From the NCBI RefSeq assembly GCF_029892105.1, contig NZ_JARZAJ010000018.1, positions 124,001 to 188,000 of the forward strand: 64,000 nt of DNA, read 5' to 3'. Within the stretch, counting starts at the first letter, position 1. Each line of letters starts with the position of its first letter. This stretch comes from Kitasatospora sp. GP82. GTDB lineage: Bacteria; Actinomycetota; Actinomycetes; Streptomycetales; Streptomycetaceae. The notes under the pieces were generated by a model. That model did no database searches and was not told the origin of the DNA. It saw only the letters and a list, made by a program, of their open reading frames with translations. The translations under genes were made by a program, and so were the position numbers. Positions 17,604-26,460 of the stretch are shown piece after piece.

Positions 17604-19993
17604 CCACTCGGGCCAAGTTGACGCTCTACTCGGCGCTGGCCACCGCACTGACGACGCTCTGCCTGACCCCCCTGGTCAAGCCGAGCAGCTGGTACGCCGC
17701 CGCCCTGGTCCAGATCGCCGCCGTCGCGGCGGTGGGTGCCGGACTGCGGCGCCTCGCCCTCTCCCGGGCCCTGGTGGTGCCGCTCCAGCTGCTCGCCGCG
17801 CTGTATCTGCTGACGCTGATCACCGTCACGTCCTCGATGACCGCCGCAGTACTGCCGGGACCTCGCGCCATCGACGCGATCGGCACCCTGCTGGCCGACG
17901 GCACCACGACCATCCAGCAGTACTCCATCCCGGCGCCCGCCTCCGACGGGCTCCAGCTGATCCTGGTCGGCTCGGTCACCCTGATCGCCGTCGTGGTGGA
18001 CGCCCTCACCGTGACCTTCCGCCGGGCCGCCGCCGCGGGTCTGCCGCTGCTCGCGCTGTACTCGGTGGGCACCGGGCTGGCCGGATCGGGCCTCTCCTGG
18101 TTCTGGTTCCTGTTGGCGGCCGGCGGCTACCTGCTGCTGCTCTTCGCCGAGGGCCAGGACCGGCTGTCCCGCTGGGGCCGGGTCTTCCACGGCACAGACC
18201 GACCGGGGGCCCGTACGGTCTCGCACAACGGCCAGCTGGTCGGTCTGCTCGCCCTGGTGTGCGCGCTGGTCCTCCCGGTGTTCCTGCCGCACGGCAACCT
18301 CGGCCTGATCGGCAACGGGTCGGGCACGAGCGGCAGCGACGGCTCCATCGGCCGGATCACCTCGCTCAACCCGGTGGTGGCACTGTCCGCCAACCTCAAC
18401 CGGCCCGACAACGTCGAGATGTTCCGCTACAGCACGGACGCCAGCAACGCGAGCCAGATGTACCTGCGGATCAACGCCCTGGACAGCTTCGACGGCGTGG
18501 AGTGGAAGATCTCCGACCAGCGCCTGGCGGACGTCCCCACTCCGCTCCCCGCCGTCGAGGGCCTCGGACGGAACGTGCCGGTCACCCCGGTCCGAACCAC
18601 CGTCAGGATCACCGACAACCTCAGCACCCAGTGGCTCCCGATGCCGTACCCGGCCGACACGGTCTCCGTGCCGGGCCGCTGGCAGTACGAGGCCGACACC
18701 CGCACCCTGGTCGCCGGCGACGGTCAGCAGACCAACGGCCTGCAGTACCAGGTCGACAGCCTGGACATCGAACCGTCCCCGGCCCAGCTCCGCTCGGCCG
18801 GGGAGGCACCCGCAGACTTCGCGCAGAAGTACCTAGAGCTGCCGCAGGGCCTCCCGTCGGTGGTCGCCGAGACCGCCCGGAGCGTCACCGCAGGGAAGAC
18901 CAACGCCTACGACAAAGCGGTGGCCCTGCAGACCTGGTTCAACTCGTCCGAGTTCCACTACAGCCTGAAGGTGGCTCCCGCCACCGGAAGCGACGCCGTC
19001 GTCCGCTTCCTCCGGGACAAGACCGGCTTCTGCGTGCACTTCGCAGCCACCATGGCCGCGATGGCCCGCACGCTCGGCATCCCCGCCCGAGTGGCCATCG
19101 GCTTCGCACCCGGCAGCGACGAGGGCAACAACACCTACGTGGTCCACAGCCAGGACTACCACGCGTGGCCCGAGCTGTACTTCCCGGGTTCGGGCTGGCT
19201 GCGCTTCGAACCGACGCCGAGCCGGGGCATCGCTCCGAGCTACTCCCAGGAGCAGGCCGCGCCCGCGCCCAGCGCCACCGCGGCCGAGCCCACCACCGCA
19301 CCGGCCCAGGGCGCCTCGGCCGCCCCCAGCGCGAGCAGCAGCTGCGACCCGCAGCAGCGCCGGGCCGGGGACTGTGCGGACCGCAGCACGGCCGTGGCGC
19401 ACAGCGCCGGGCCGGCGCCGTGGTGGCTGAGCCGGCAGACGCTGATCTCCTGCGCCGTGGCTCTCGTCGCCCTAGCACTGCTCGCCACGCCGATGCTCTG
19501 GCGGGCCCGCCTGCGCCGCCGGAGGATCGGCACCGGCCGACACCTGCCCGGCGGTCCGGCCGTCGGCCTGACCGACCAGCAGGTACTGGCCGCCTGGGAG
19601 GAGCTGATCGACACCGCCTGGGACCTCGGTATCCCACCGGACGAGGCACGCACCCCGCGCCGCGCGGCCCAGCGGATCTCCGAGGCCGGCCGGCTCGACG
19701 AGGCTGCCACGGCCGCCGCCGGACGGGTCGCCCTGGCCATCGAGCAGGTGCTGTACGCGCGCGAGGCGCAGCCGCAGACCTCGCTGGGGGGCGACGTACG
19801 GGCCGCCTCGGCGGGCCTGCGGGCCTCGGCCGGACGGCGTGGGCGGGCCAGGGCCGTACTGCTGCCGCCGTCCTCCGCCCGCCTGCGGTGGCGGCTCCAG
19901 GACCGACTCGCGGCCGGACGCGAAGCCCTCGCGCGGATGATCACCCGGTGCACCGAGCCGGTACGGGCCCTGCTGCGCCGCCGCGACCGGTAG
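17600..19993 (+). CDS. Membrane transglutaminase-like protein (TgpA/DUF3488 type)
   Basis: 797 residues: an N-terminal cluster of about six membrane spans (residues 1-235), a large extracytoplasmic part with the transglutaminase-like core, one more span near 617-637 (LISCAVALVALALLATPML), and a cytoplasmic DUF4129-like tail. The catalytic Cys (DKTGFCVHFAATMAAMA), His (SQDYHAWPELYF) and downstream Asp-equivalent region are visible. A Pro/Ala/Ser-rich linker precedes the last span. The GTG start overlaps the DUF58 stop. The family is implicated in envelope protein modification; the substrate is unknown. Confidence 0.9.
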   Translation: MTTRAKLTLYSALATALTTLCLTPLVKPSSWYAAALVQIAAVAAVGAGLRRLALSRALVVPLQLLAALYLLTLITVTSSMTAAVLPGPRAIDAIGTLLADGTTTIQQYSIPAPASDGLQLILVGSVTLIAVVVDALTVTFRRAAAAGLPLLALYSVGTGLAGSGLSWFWFLLAAGGYLLLLFAEGQDRLSRWGRVFHGTDRPGARTVSHNGQLVGLLALVCALVLPVFLPHGNLGLIGNGSGTSGSDGSIGRITSLNPVVALSANLNRPDNVEMFRYSTDASNASQMYLRINALDSFDGVEWKISDQRLADVPTPLPAVEGLGRNVPVTPVRTTVRITDNLSTQWLPMPYPADTVSVPGRWQYEADTRTLVAGDGQQTNGLQYQVDSLDIEPSPAQLRSAGEAPADFAQKYLELPQGLPSVVAETARSVTAGKTNAYDKAVALQTWFNSSEFHYSLKVAPATGSDAVVRFLRDKTGFCVHFAATMAAMARTLGIPARVAIGFAPGSDEGNNTYVVHSQDYHAWPELYFPGSGWLRFEPTPSRGIAPSYSQEQAAPAPSATAAEPTTAPAQGASAAPSASSSCDPQQRRAGDCADRSTAVAHSAGPAPWWLSRQTLISCAVALVALALLATPMLWRARLRRRRIGTGRHLPGGPAVGLTDQQVLAAWEELIDTAWDLGIPPDEARTPRRAAQRISEAGRLDEAATAAAGRVALAIEQVLYAREAQPQTSLGGDVRAASAGLRASAGRRGRARAVLLPPSSARLRWRLQDRLAAGREALARMITRCTEPVRALLRRRDR

Positions 19994-20018
19994 GTCCCGC
20001 TCCGCGGACGGCACCGGA

Positions 20019-20062
20019 ACGGGTGAGGGCGGGCAGTCGATTGACTGCCCGCCCTCACCCGT
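20019..20062. terminator. Strong bidirectional terminator, 20-bp perfect stem
   Basis: A perfect 20-bp inverted repeat (20019-20038 with 20043-20062) around a 4-nt loop lies between the convergent transglutaminase gene and DUF3040 gene, 25 bp past the former's stop. There is no long T-run, as is usual for streptomycete terminators. Confidence 0.9.
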
Positions 20063-20082
20063 CTGTCCAGCCTGCCGACCGA

Positions 20083-20466
20083 CTACACGCCGTCGTGCTC
20101 GTCCCTGCGGCGCTGCCAGCGTTGCTCCATCCGGTCCATCACACCGGCCTTCCGGCGCGAGGCCGGGGCCGCCTTGGGGCCCGCCCCGTGTCCGGCGGGG
20201 TTACGCCTCCACCCGGTAACGGCGAGGACCGCGCAGCCCAGCATCACCAGGAACCCGACGACGCTCACCCAGATGATCTGAGCGACCATACCCCCCATGA
20301 GGAGGGCGATGCCCACCACGAACCCTGCGGCGGCCTGGTAGACCCTCCGACGGGTGTAGGTGCGCAGCCCGGTTCCCTCGAGCGCTGACGCGAACTTGGG
20401 ATCTTCTGCGTACAGCGCTCGCTCCATCTGCTCGAGCAGTCGCTGCTCGTGCTCCGAGAGCGGCAC
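20083..20466 (-). CDS. DUF3040 membrane protein
   Basis: 127 residues. It begins with the DUF3040 signature MPLSEHEQRLLEQMERALYAEDP and has two membrane spans at about 45-62 and 65-85, then a basic Arg-rich tail. The GTG start is followed immediately by the conserved motif, so the start is secure. The function of this actinobacterial family is unknown. It stands alone, convergent with the transglutaminase operon. Confidence 0.9.
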   Translation of the reverse strand: MPLSEHEQRLLEQMERALYAEDPKFASALEGTGLRTYTRRRVYQAAAGFVVGIALLMGGMVAQIIWVSVVGFLVMLGCAVLAVTGWRRNPAGHGAGPKAAPASRRKAGVMDRMEQRWQRRRDEHDGV

Positions 20467-20713
20467 GGAGTCCTCCTACTCGTCGGTCGCGGGGCGACCG
20501 GTATGCCACCCCTGGCTCGGCCCTGTGTGGTCCATATGCCCCATGGTTCTGGCTGTCATGCTTACCGGCTTTACCCAGATCATACGGTCCGGGGGCACAC
20601 TTCGGGGTGGTCAAGCACACGTGGCTCCGGCCACGTGCCTGCTTGCTTCCCGTACGGTGCCCAACGCCGAAGCACGGGTACAAGTGCCCGGATGAGCGGA
20701 ATCTTTCCCGGAC

Positions 20714-20744
20714 GCGGTCGCAGTGGGGACCGGTCTGCGACCGC
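20714..20744 (-). terminator. Hairpin downstream of the methyltransferase gene
   Basis: Arms GCGGTCGCAG and CTGCGACCGC, 10 bp and perfect, around an 11-nt loop, 16 bp past the stop of the minus-strand methyltransferase gene. The rest of the 294-bp gap (20467-20760) shows no gene. Confidence 0.65.
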
Positions 20745-20760
20745 GGCGGTGACCGGAGGG

Positions 20761-21513
20761 TCAGACGAGCGAGGCGAGCAGGTGCAGCTGGGTGGCGACG
20801 GCGTGGAAGGCCGGCTGCCCGGCGGCGGCCTGCTCCAGCTTGAGCAGCGCCTCCATCGCGCCGGGCTCGGTGTCCACCAGGACGCCGGGGACGAGGTCGG
20901 CGAAGACCCGGACACCGTGCACCGAGTCCACTCGCAGGCCGGCGCTGCGGGCCAGGTGCTCCAGTTCGTCGCCGCTGAAGCGGCGGGGCATCGGGTCCTG
21001 CTCGCCCCAGCGACCGTCGGGGGCGTCCAGAACGGCGCGGGCCTCGGTGAAGTGACCGCTCAGGGCCCGGGCGAGCACGGCGCCGTTGCGGTTGGCGGCG
21101 AGCAGGCTGACCAGGCCGCCCTTGTGCAGGGTCGCGGTGAGGTTGCCGAGCGCCTCGGCCGGGTCGTCCACCATCTCAAGGACACCGTGGCAGAGCACCG
21201 CGTCCACGCTGGCCGGGTTGACCACCTCGGGCAGGGTCTGGGTGTCGCCCTGTACCGCACGGACCAGTTCGGTGACACCCGCTTCGGCGGCCCGGCGCTC
21301 CAGTGCGAACAGCGCGTCCGGGCTCGGGTCGACCACCGTCACCCGGTGGCCCAGCCGGGCCACCGGCACGGCGAAGTTACCGGTGCCGCCACCGGTGTCC
21401 AGCACATCCAGCACAGGCTGGTCCAGCTCGGCGGCCCGGCGCTCCAGGGCCGTCTTCACCACCTCCCACACCACGGCGGTACGCAGGGCGCTGCGGGGAC
21501 GCGTCGGGTACAA
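20761..21513 (-). CDS. Class I SAM-dependent methyltransferase
   Basis: 250 residues with a Rossmann-fold methyltransferase core. Motif I is VLDTGGGTGNFAVPVA (near 36-50), the acidic loop is VTVVDPSPDALFALE, and CHGVLEMVDDPAEAL follows as motif IV. The substrate cannot be told from the sequence. I use the TTG at 21513 because GAGGAG sits 8 nt upstream; no ATG or GTG with a good site precedes the conserved TRPRSALRTAVVW segment. Single-gene unit. Confidence 0.85.
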   Translation of the reverse strand: MYPTRPRSALRTAVVWEVVKTALERRAAELDQPVLDVLDTGGGTGNFAVPVARLGHRVTVVDPSPDALFALERRAAEAGVTELVRAVQGDTQTLPEVVNPASVDAVLCHGVLEMVDDPAEALGNLTATLHKGGLVSLLAANRNGAVLARALSGHFTEARAVLDAPDGRWGEQDPMPRRFSGDELEHLARSAGLRVDSVHGVRVFADLVPGVLVDTEPGAMEALLKLEQAAAGQPAFHAVATQLHLLASLV

Positions 21514-21673
21514 GGCGGAAGCTCCTCGTCGCGGGGGTCTGGCTGATCACCCCCACCTTAGACCGCCAGGACCCTCGGCACCCCGCCCCACCCCAGCCGC
21601 ACCGGACACGGCCCGGCCGCCGCACCCGGCCATTCCCTCCTCTTCCCTCCTCGCCGCGGCCGGCGGTGCCCCG

Positions 21674-22279
21674 CTACTCGACGTCCCCCGCCGCCGCAGA
21701 GCGGATGTCGAGCGGCTGCGCCGACGGCTCGGGGTGAAGACGCAGGAGGCGCAGGACGATGCGGTGGTAGAGCGCGGTGTTGCGGATCAGGTCGTCCGCC
21801 TCGCGGGTGCTGGCCGAGCCCCGGATACCCGCCTCGGCCGCGGCCCGGCGGCGGGCGCCCGCCGCGAAGTAGAGGGCCCACTCGGCGAGTTCGGGGGCGA
21901 CCTCGGGCAGCACGTCCCAGGCGCTGCGGATGGCCCGGCGCCGCCGTGGGTTCTTCTCCGGGCGTCCGCGCACGGCGAGCACGGCCGCGGTGGTCCGCAG
22001 TGCGGCCAGGTGCGCGGCGGCGTACCGCTCCAGCGGATCCTCGTACTGGCGGGCGCGGGTGAGCGTCGCGTCCGCGTGACGGAGCAGGTCGAGGGCGGCG
22101 GGCGGGGCGGCGGCCCGGCGCAGCACAGGGTGGACGTCGGCGCCCCGGCTCTGCGGCGACGGAATCGGGAGTGCCGGGATCCGCACCCCGGGGCCGTCCG
22201 GCTGGGGGCTCTGCGGTGCGGCACCGCGAAAGTCGGCGGCTGGGCGGCGGGTAACGGTCTCAGGATGGCTGATGGTCAT
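21674..22279 (-). CDS. SAV_6107-type HEPN domain protein
   Basis: 201 residues. The N-terminal 55 are Pro-rich and variable. The rest is an all-helical domain (LDLLRHADATLTRARQY, ERYAAAHLAALRTTAAVLA, RSAWDVLPEVAPELAEWALYFAAGA) that I recognise as the actinobacterial SAV_6107 HEPN family. The canonical HEPN RNase motif RxxxxH is not obvious, so a nuclease function is doubtful. The ATG at 22279 has a GGGGGA site 5 nt upstream. Confidence 0.75.
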   Translation of the reverse strand: MTISHPETVTRRPAADFRGAAPQSPQPDGPGVRIPALPIPSPQSRGADVHPVLRRAAAPPAALDLLRHADATLTRARQYEDPLERYAAAHLAALRTTAAVLAVRGRPEKNPRRRRAIRSAWDVLPEVAPELAEWALYFAAGARRRAAAEAGIRGSASTREADDLIRNTALYHRIVLRLLRLHPEPSAQPLDIRSAAAGDVE

Positions 22280-22942
22280 GGCATCCCCCGGTCCTAAGCG
22301 GGTGGCACAGGCCGGACGACCCGTGCAGTCCCATCGTGAACGGCACCACTGACAATCCATGCCCACAACGTCCACCGCGTGCACACCTGGGATCCGGACC
22401 GGCTCGCACATGGCAAGGGCGGTCCCGCCCGGCTCGCCCCGACTCCCCCGTCGGCCTGCCGTGCGGAACCGCCCTGCACGTCCACCGGTGTGCGGAGCGC
22501 TGCGGCCCCGCACTTCCCCGGTACTCCCCCGTCGGCCGTCCTCCCCACGGCCCCGCTCCGCCACCCCCGGGTCGGCGTCGCGCGGCCGTCCGGCCTGGCT
22601 GCGCGGCCCGCAAAGGCTGCCCATCAATCCCCCACGGCTGATGGACGCGAGACCGCTGCCGGGGCGACCGACCCTCTGACAGGCCGTCGTCCCGATGCCA
22701 TCACTCTGCCCGTTTCCGCAGGCAGGAGGCCATCCGCTGAACTACTCAAGTCTGGGACTGAGTATCCGTACTCATCTTCCGCAGACCTCCCCCGGGCCGG
22801 AACCGCCCGGCTGCCGTCGGCGTCCTGAGAACCCGGACCCACCGGTGCGGGTACGGTGTGGGGCCCGGCCGTTCGAAGTCCGTCCTGTACTTCGGAGCGG
22901 TCGGACGGATTGTCAGCGGTGGTTTCGGAGGGGAGCACAAGG
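22280..22942. promoter_or_regulatory. Long divergent intergenic region with repeated TACTCA motif
   Basis: 663 bp between divergent genes and no credible reading frame. The only clear structure is three copies of one hexamer: TACTCA at 22743-22748, its complement TGAGTA at 22759-22764, and TACTCA again at 22769-22774. The second and third form a dyad with a 4-bp spacer. This looks like an operator for the DUF4126 gene or for an unannotated small transcript. Confidence 0.5.
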
Positions 22943-23569
22943 GTGGGCATCGTCCCATTGATCTTCACCAGCGGCTGGGCGAGCGGCATCAACGCCTATG
23001 CCGTGGTGATGCTGCTCGGTCTGTTCGGGCGGTTCGGCGGGGCCGACTCGGTGCCGCCCGTGCTGGAGCGCACCGATGTACTGATCGCCGCGAGCGTGCT
23101 CTTCCTCTGCGAGGCGGTGGCCGACAAGATCCCGTACGTGGACACCGTCTGGGACGCGATCCACACGGTGATCCGCCCGATCGCCGGTGCGACCGTCGGA
23201 GCGCTGCTGGCCAGTCAGCACCCGGGCTCCCTCGGCGAGGTGGCGGCCGGTGCGATGGGCGGCACCACCGCTCTGGTCAGCCATGGCATCAAGGCCTCGT
23301 TGCGGATGGCGGTCAACACCTCTCCGGAGCCCGCCAGCAATATCATCCTGAGCCTGGCCGAGGACCTCTCGGTGGCCGGTCTGGTCACCCTGGCGATCTT
23401 CCACCCGTGGTTCGCCGCGTCGATCGCCGCGACGCTTGTGGTCATCGGTGCGGTCCTGGTCTGGTTCGCGATCTCCCGGATCCGCCGCTTCCGGCAGCAC
23501 CGCCGCGAGCGCAAGACACAGCGAGCGCAGCGCAGCGCGCCCCAGCCCGTCGGCGCCGGACCGTACTGA
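22943..23569 (+). CDS. DUF4126 membrane protein
   Basis: 208 residues with about five hydrophobic segments. It starts at GTG (MGIVPLIFTSGWASGINAY) with GGAGGGG 9 nt upstream. The GWASGINAYAVVMLLGL opening, the KIPYVDTVWDAIHTVIRP loop and the GTTALVSHGIKASLRMAVNTSPEP segment are typical of DUF4126. The C-terminus is a basic tail. No function is known. Confidence 0.85.
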   Translation: MGIVPLIFTSGWASGINAYAVVMLLGLFGRFGGADSVPPVLERTDVLIAASVLFLCEAVADKIPYVDTVWDAIHTVIRPIAGATVGALLASQHPGSLGEVAAGAMGGTTALVSHGIKASLRMAVNTSPEPASNIILSLAEDLSVAGLVTLAIFHPWFAASIAATLVVIGAVLVWFAISRIRRFRQHRRERKTQRAQRSAPQPVGAGPY

Positions 23570-23666
23570 GCCGGACACTGGCCCGGGGTCCCACGGAACC
23601 GCAGGTCACCCGAACCCCGAGGTAGCGCCCGGCCTCCGTCTCCGGAGGGTCTTAGGATCGGGTCCC

Positions 23667-25115
23667 ATGGCACGGATCGTCATCATCGGCGCAGGAATCA
23701 GCGGCCTGGCCGCCGCCGCACGGCTGGCCACCCTCGGGCACCGGGTGACGGTCTGCGAGGCCGGCAGCACGTTCGGGGGCATGCTCGGCCGCTACGAACG
23801 GGACGGTTTCACCTTCGACACCGGCCCCGGCCTGCTCACTCTTCCCGCCGTCTACCGCGACCTGGCCCTGAAGTCGGGCCGCGAGCCGCTGGAACAGCTG
23901 GTCCAACTGGCCCCGGTGAGCCCGGAGAGCCGGCACCTGTTCCCCGACGGTACGGACCTCGTGCTGCCCAACGCCTCGCGCGGCGGGGTCGGCCAGGCAC
24001 TGGACACGGCCTTCGGTCCCGGTTCGGGCGAGCGCTGGAACGAGGTGATGAACCGGGCCCGCGCAGTCTGGGAGGCCACCCGGCGCCCCCTGCTCGAAGA
24101 GCCGCTGCCCGCCGACCCCCGGCCGCTGCACACCGATCCGTACCCCGCGCCGCCGCGCCGCGGCCTGACCCGGCTGAGCCGCCGCACCAGCACCCTCGCC
24201 CAGGTCGCCGAGCGCGAACTCGGCGGCCACCCCGGCCTCACCGCCCTGCTGTACGAGTACGCGCTGCGCTTCGGCCTCCACCCGGACGACGCCCCGGCCG
24301 GGGCCTGCGTGCTGCCGTACATGGAACAGTCCTTCGGCGTCTGGTACGTCACCGGTGGAAACCGGGCCCTGGCCGAGGCGGTGTACCGGCGGTGCGAGCA
24401 GCGCGGTGCGGAGTTCCACTTCGACACCCCCGTCACCGAGCTGCTGGTCGCGGACGGCCGGGCCTGCGGGATCGCCGCCGGCGAGCGCACCTTCGAGGCG
24501 GACCTGGTGCTCTCGGCGATCGACGCACGCACCCTGGCCGAGCGCGGCATCGCGCCGGGCCTCGGCCTGGAGCCCAGCCGGGTCGAGGCCACCGGCCGGC
24601 TCACCGTCCTGCTGGCGCTGCGCGGAGCGCGCCCGGCCGGGACGGCGTACCGCACGGTCGTGCACGCCCGGGACACCGAACGCGAACTGGACCAGGTCTT
24701 CCGGCACCCGCAGCTGCCGCAGCACCCCACCGTGCAGGTGCACCGAGCCGACGATCCCACGCTGCGCCCGGACGACCGGCACGAGGCCGTCACCCTCACC
24801 GTCACCGTGCCAGGGCCCGACGAAGTCGCCCGGCTCGCACCGGACTCCGAGTCCTATGCGGACCATCTGCTCGACCACCTTGCCGCCTCCGGGATCGACC
24901 TCCGTGACCGTGTGCTGTGGCGAAAGGTCCTGCCGCCGGCCGAGGCGCTCACCCACCCGTCGCTGGCAGGCTCCGGCGGCCGCTACCTCAACCCGGCGAA
25001 CGAGTCCGGCATCCCCGGCCTGCACCTGGTCGGCGAGACCGTCCACCCGGGCGGCGGGCTGGCCCGCGCAGGTATGTCCGCCTCGATCACGGCCACCGGG
25101 ATCGGCCCGGCCTGA
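23667..25115 (+). CDS. FAD-dependent oxidoreductase, phytoene desaturase (CrtI)-like
   Basis: 482 residues. The N-terminal dinucleotide-binding fold IVIIGAGISGLAAAARL is followed by a Glu-ended strand, TVCEAG, and the GGMLGRYERDGFTFDTGPGLLTLP segment of the amine-oxidase/phytoene desaturase superfamily. The C-terminus carries the second FAD motif GLHLVGETVHPGGGLARAGMS. The substrate is not evident. No phytoene synthase or other crt gene is next to it, although a polyprenyl synthetase lies 3.4 kb downstream. A carotenoid role is therefore only a possibility. Confidence 0.8.
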   Translation: MARIVIIGAGISGLAAAARLATLGHRVTVCEAGSTFGGMLGRYERDGFTFDTGPGLLTLPAVYRDLALKSGREPLEQLVQLAPVSPESRHLFPDGTDLVLPNASRGGVGQALDTAFGPGSGERWNEVMNRARAVWEATRRPLLEEPLPADPRPLHTDPYPAPPRRGLTRLSRRTSTLAQVAERELGGHPGLTALLYEYALRFGLHPDDAPAGACVLPYMEQSFGVWYVTGGNRALAEAVYRRCEQRGAEFHFDTPVTELLVADGRACGIAAGERTFEADLVLSAIDARTLAERGIAPGLGLEPSRVEATGRLTVLLALRGARPAGTAYRTVVHARDTERELDQVFRHPQLPQHPTVQVHRADDPTLRPDDRHEAVTLTVTVPGPDEVARLAPDSESYADHLLDHLAASGIDLRDRVLWRKVLPPAEALTHPSLAGSGGRYLNPANESGIPGLHLVGETVHPGGGLARAGMSASITATGIGPA

Positions 25116-25122
25116 CGCGGCG

Positions 25123-25548
25123 TCAGGTCTCGGCCCGCTCGGCGGCCCGCTTCAGGCCTGCCGCCTCGATGTCCAGGTAGCGGCGGGTCAGCGGCCCGTA
25201 GACCACGGCGAGCAGCGGGGCCGCCGGGCCCGTCTGATCAAGCGTCAGAGTTGCGCTGGAGCCGCCGGGTCGCGGGTCGATGCGGTGCAGGGCGGTGGTC
25301 AGGACGCCCGGGGCGGCGCTCTGCCAGGCGAAGCAGCGGCCCGCTTCGTACACCGTCACGCGCCAGACGGCCGGGCGCAGCCGGGGCTGCCGGATCCGCA
25401 CCGTGCTGCCCACACCGAACGGGCCGTCGTCCAGGCGGTGGATCTCCGCCATGGACGCCGTCCAGGCGGGCCAGCGTTCGACCTCCGCCAGCACCTGCCA
25501 GACCCGTGCGGGTGGAGCGGCGATCTCGACGGTGACGGAGTGGGACAC
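25123..25548 (-). CDS. SRPBCC family protein (polyketide cyclase/dehydrase-like)
   Basis: 141 residues from the GTG at 25548 (MSHSVTVEIAAPPARVW), which has a GGGGG run 5 nt upstream; a GTG two codons earlier is possible. The helix-grip START-like fold shows in the AAPPARVWQVLAEVERWPAW opening and the C-terminal amphipathic helix LTRRYLDIEAAGLKRAAE. Such proteins bind hydrophobic small molecules; the ligand is unknown. Tail-to-tail with the CrtI-like gene, 7 bp apart. Confidence 0.82.
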   Translation of the reverse strand: MSHSVTVEIAAPPARVWQVLAEVERWPAWTASMAEIHRLDDGPFGVGSTVRIRQPRLRPAVWRVTVYEAGRCFAWQSAAPGVLTTALHRIDPRPGGSSATLTLDQTGPAAPLLAVVYGPLTRRYLDIEAAGLKRAAERAET

Positions 25549-25650
25549 AGGCACCCCCGCAGGCTTGCGACAGACTGACGGCGCATCGGCTCCCACCAGC
25601 GTACGAGCCGCCGCCCGGCCGGGACAGCCCCCTGATCGGGCCGTGGCGGA

Positions 25651-26022
25651 TCAGGGACGCTGCGAGCCGTCCACCAGATCGGCGGCGGTCAGCGAGAGCA
25701 CCACAGGCTCGGCGCTCCGGCCGCCCATCGCGCGGGCGAGCTTGCGGTAGCGGGCCGCCCCGGCAGCGTCACCCCGGCGCTCCAGCGTCCGGCCGAGCAC
25801 CTCGTACGCCCAGTCGTTGCCCGGGTCCAGCTCCACCAGGCGCCGGAAGACCTGCTCCGCGCGGCCGAGCTGGGCGCTGTGGAAGTACGAGCGGCCCAGC
25901 AGTTCGACGGCGGACCGGTTCGCCGGGTCCTGCTCGACGATCGGGGCGAGGATCTCGGCCGCCCCGATGTAGTCCTTCGACTCGAAGAACAGGGTGGCGC
26001 GCCGGTACTCCTGGTAGCTCAT
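25651..26022 (-). CDS. Small tetratricopeptide repeat protein
   Basis: 123 residues containing about three TPR units: EYRRATLFFESKDYIGAAEIL, RSAVELLGRSYFHSAQLGRA and NDWAYEVLGRTLERRGDAAGA. The ATG at 26022 precedes the first repeat. TPR units mediate protein contacts, and nothing in the neighbourhood identifies the partner. Divergent from the DUF2630 gene. Confidence 0.8.
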   Translation of the reverse strand: MSYQEYRRATLFFESKDYIGAAEILAPIVEQDPANRSAVELLGRSYFHSAQLGRAEQVFRRLVELDPGNDWAYEVLGRTLERRGDAAGAARYRKLARAMGGRSAEPVVLSLTAADLVDGSQRP

Positions 26023-26196
26023 GGGAACGGCTCCTTCCTCGGTGGACGACCCCACTGTGCCCGGACGTCGGACGGCCGCTTCAACCACCGGTGGCACCGC
26101 ACTGTTCCCGCCGTCTCGCGCCGCCGGATGCGGCCCGTCCGAGGCGGATCGAGGATGAACGGTGAAGCCACTCCTCACCCCGCCAGGGAGGACGCC

Positions 26197-26442
26197 ATGA
26201 CCGACTCCGACATCCTCGCCACGATCGGCGACATGGTCACGGCCGAGAAGGGCCTGCGGGCCAAGATCGCCTCCGGCCAGGCCGACGCAGCAGCCACCCA
26301 GCAGGAACTCGCCGCTCTGGAGATCAGACTCAATCAGTGCTGGGACCTGCTGCGCCAGCGCCGCGCCCGCACCGAGTACGGCGAGAACCCCGACGAGGCC
26401 CACGTCCGCCCGGCCTCCCAGGTCGAGGGCTACGAGTCCTGA
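26197..26442 (+). CDS. DUF2630 family protein
   Basis: 81 residues, acidic and mostly helical, with DSDILATIGDMVTAEKGLRAKI and LEIRLNQCWDLLRQRRARTEYG, which mark DUF2630. The C-terminal PASQVEGYES is a usual ending. The ATG follows AGGGAGG 8 nt upstream. Function unknown. Confidence 0.85.
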   Translation: MTDSDILATIGDMVTAEKGLRAKIASGQADAAATQQELAALEIRLNQCWDLLRQRRARTEYGENPDEAHVRPASQVEGYES

Positions 26443-26460
26443 CCCGGCCCGACCGGCGGC

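Noticed and set aside
20083..20466. Possible divisome role for the DUF3040 protein because of the nearby dcw cluster
   Set aside because: It is six kilobases and two transcription units away; nothing in the sequence supports it.
21674..22279. HEPN toxin of a toxin-antitoxin pair
   Set aside because: No partner nucleotidyltransferase gene and no clear RxxxxH catalytic motif.
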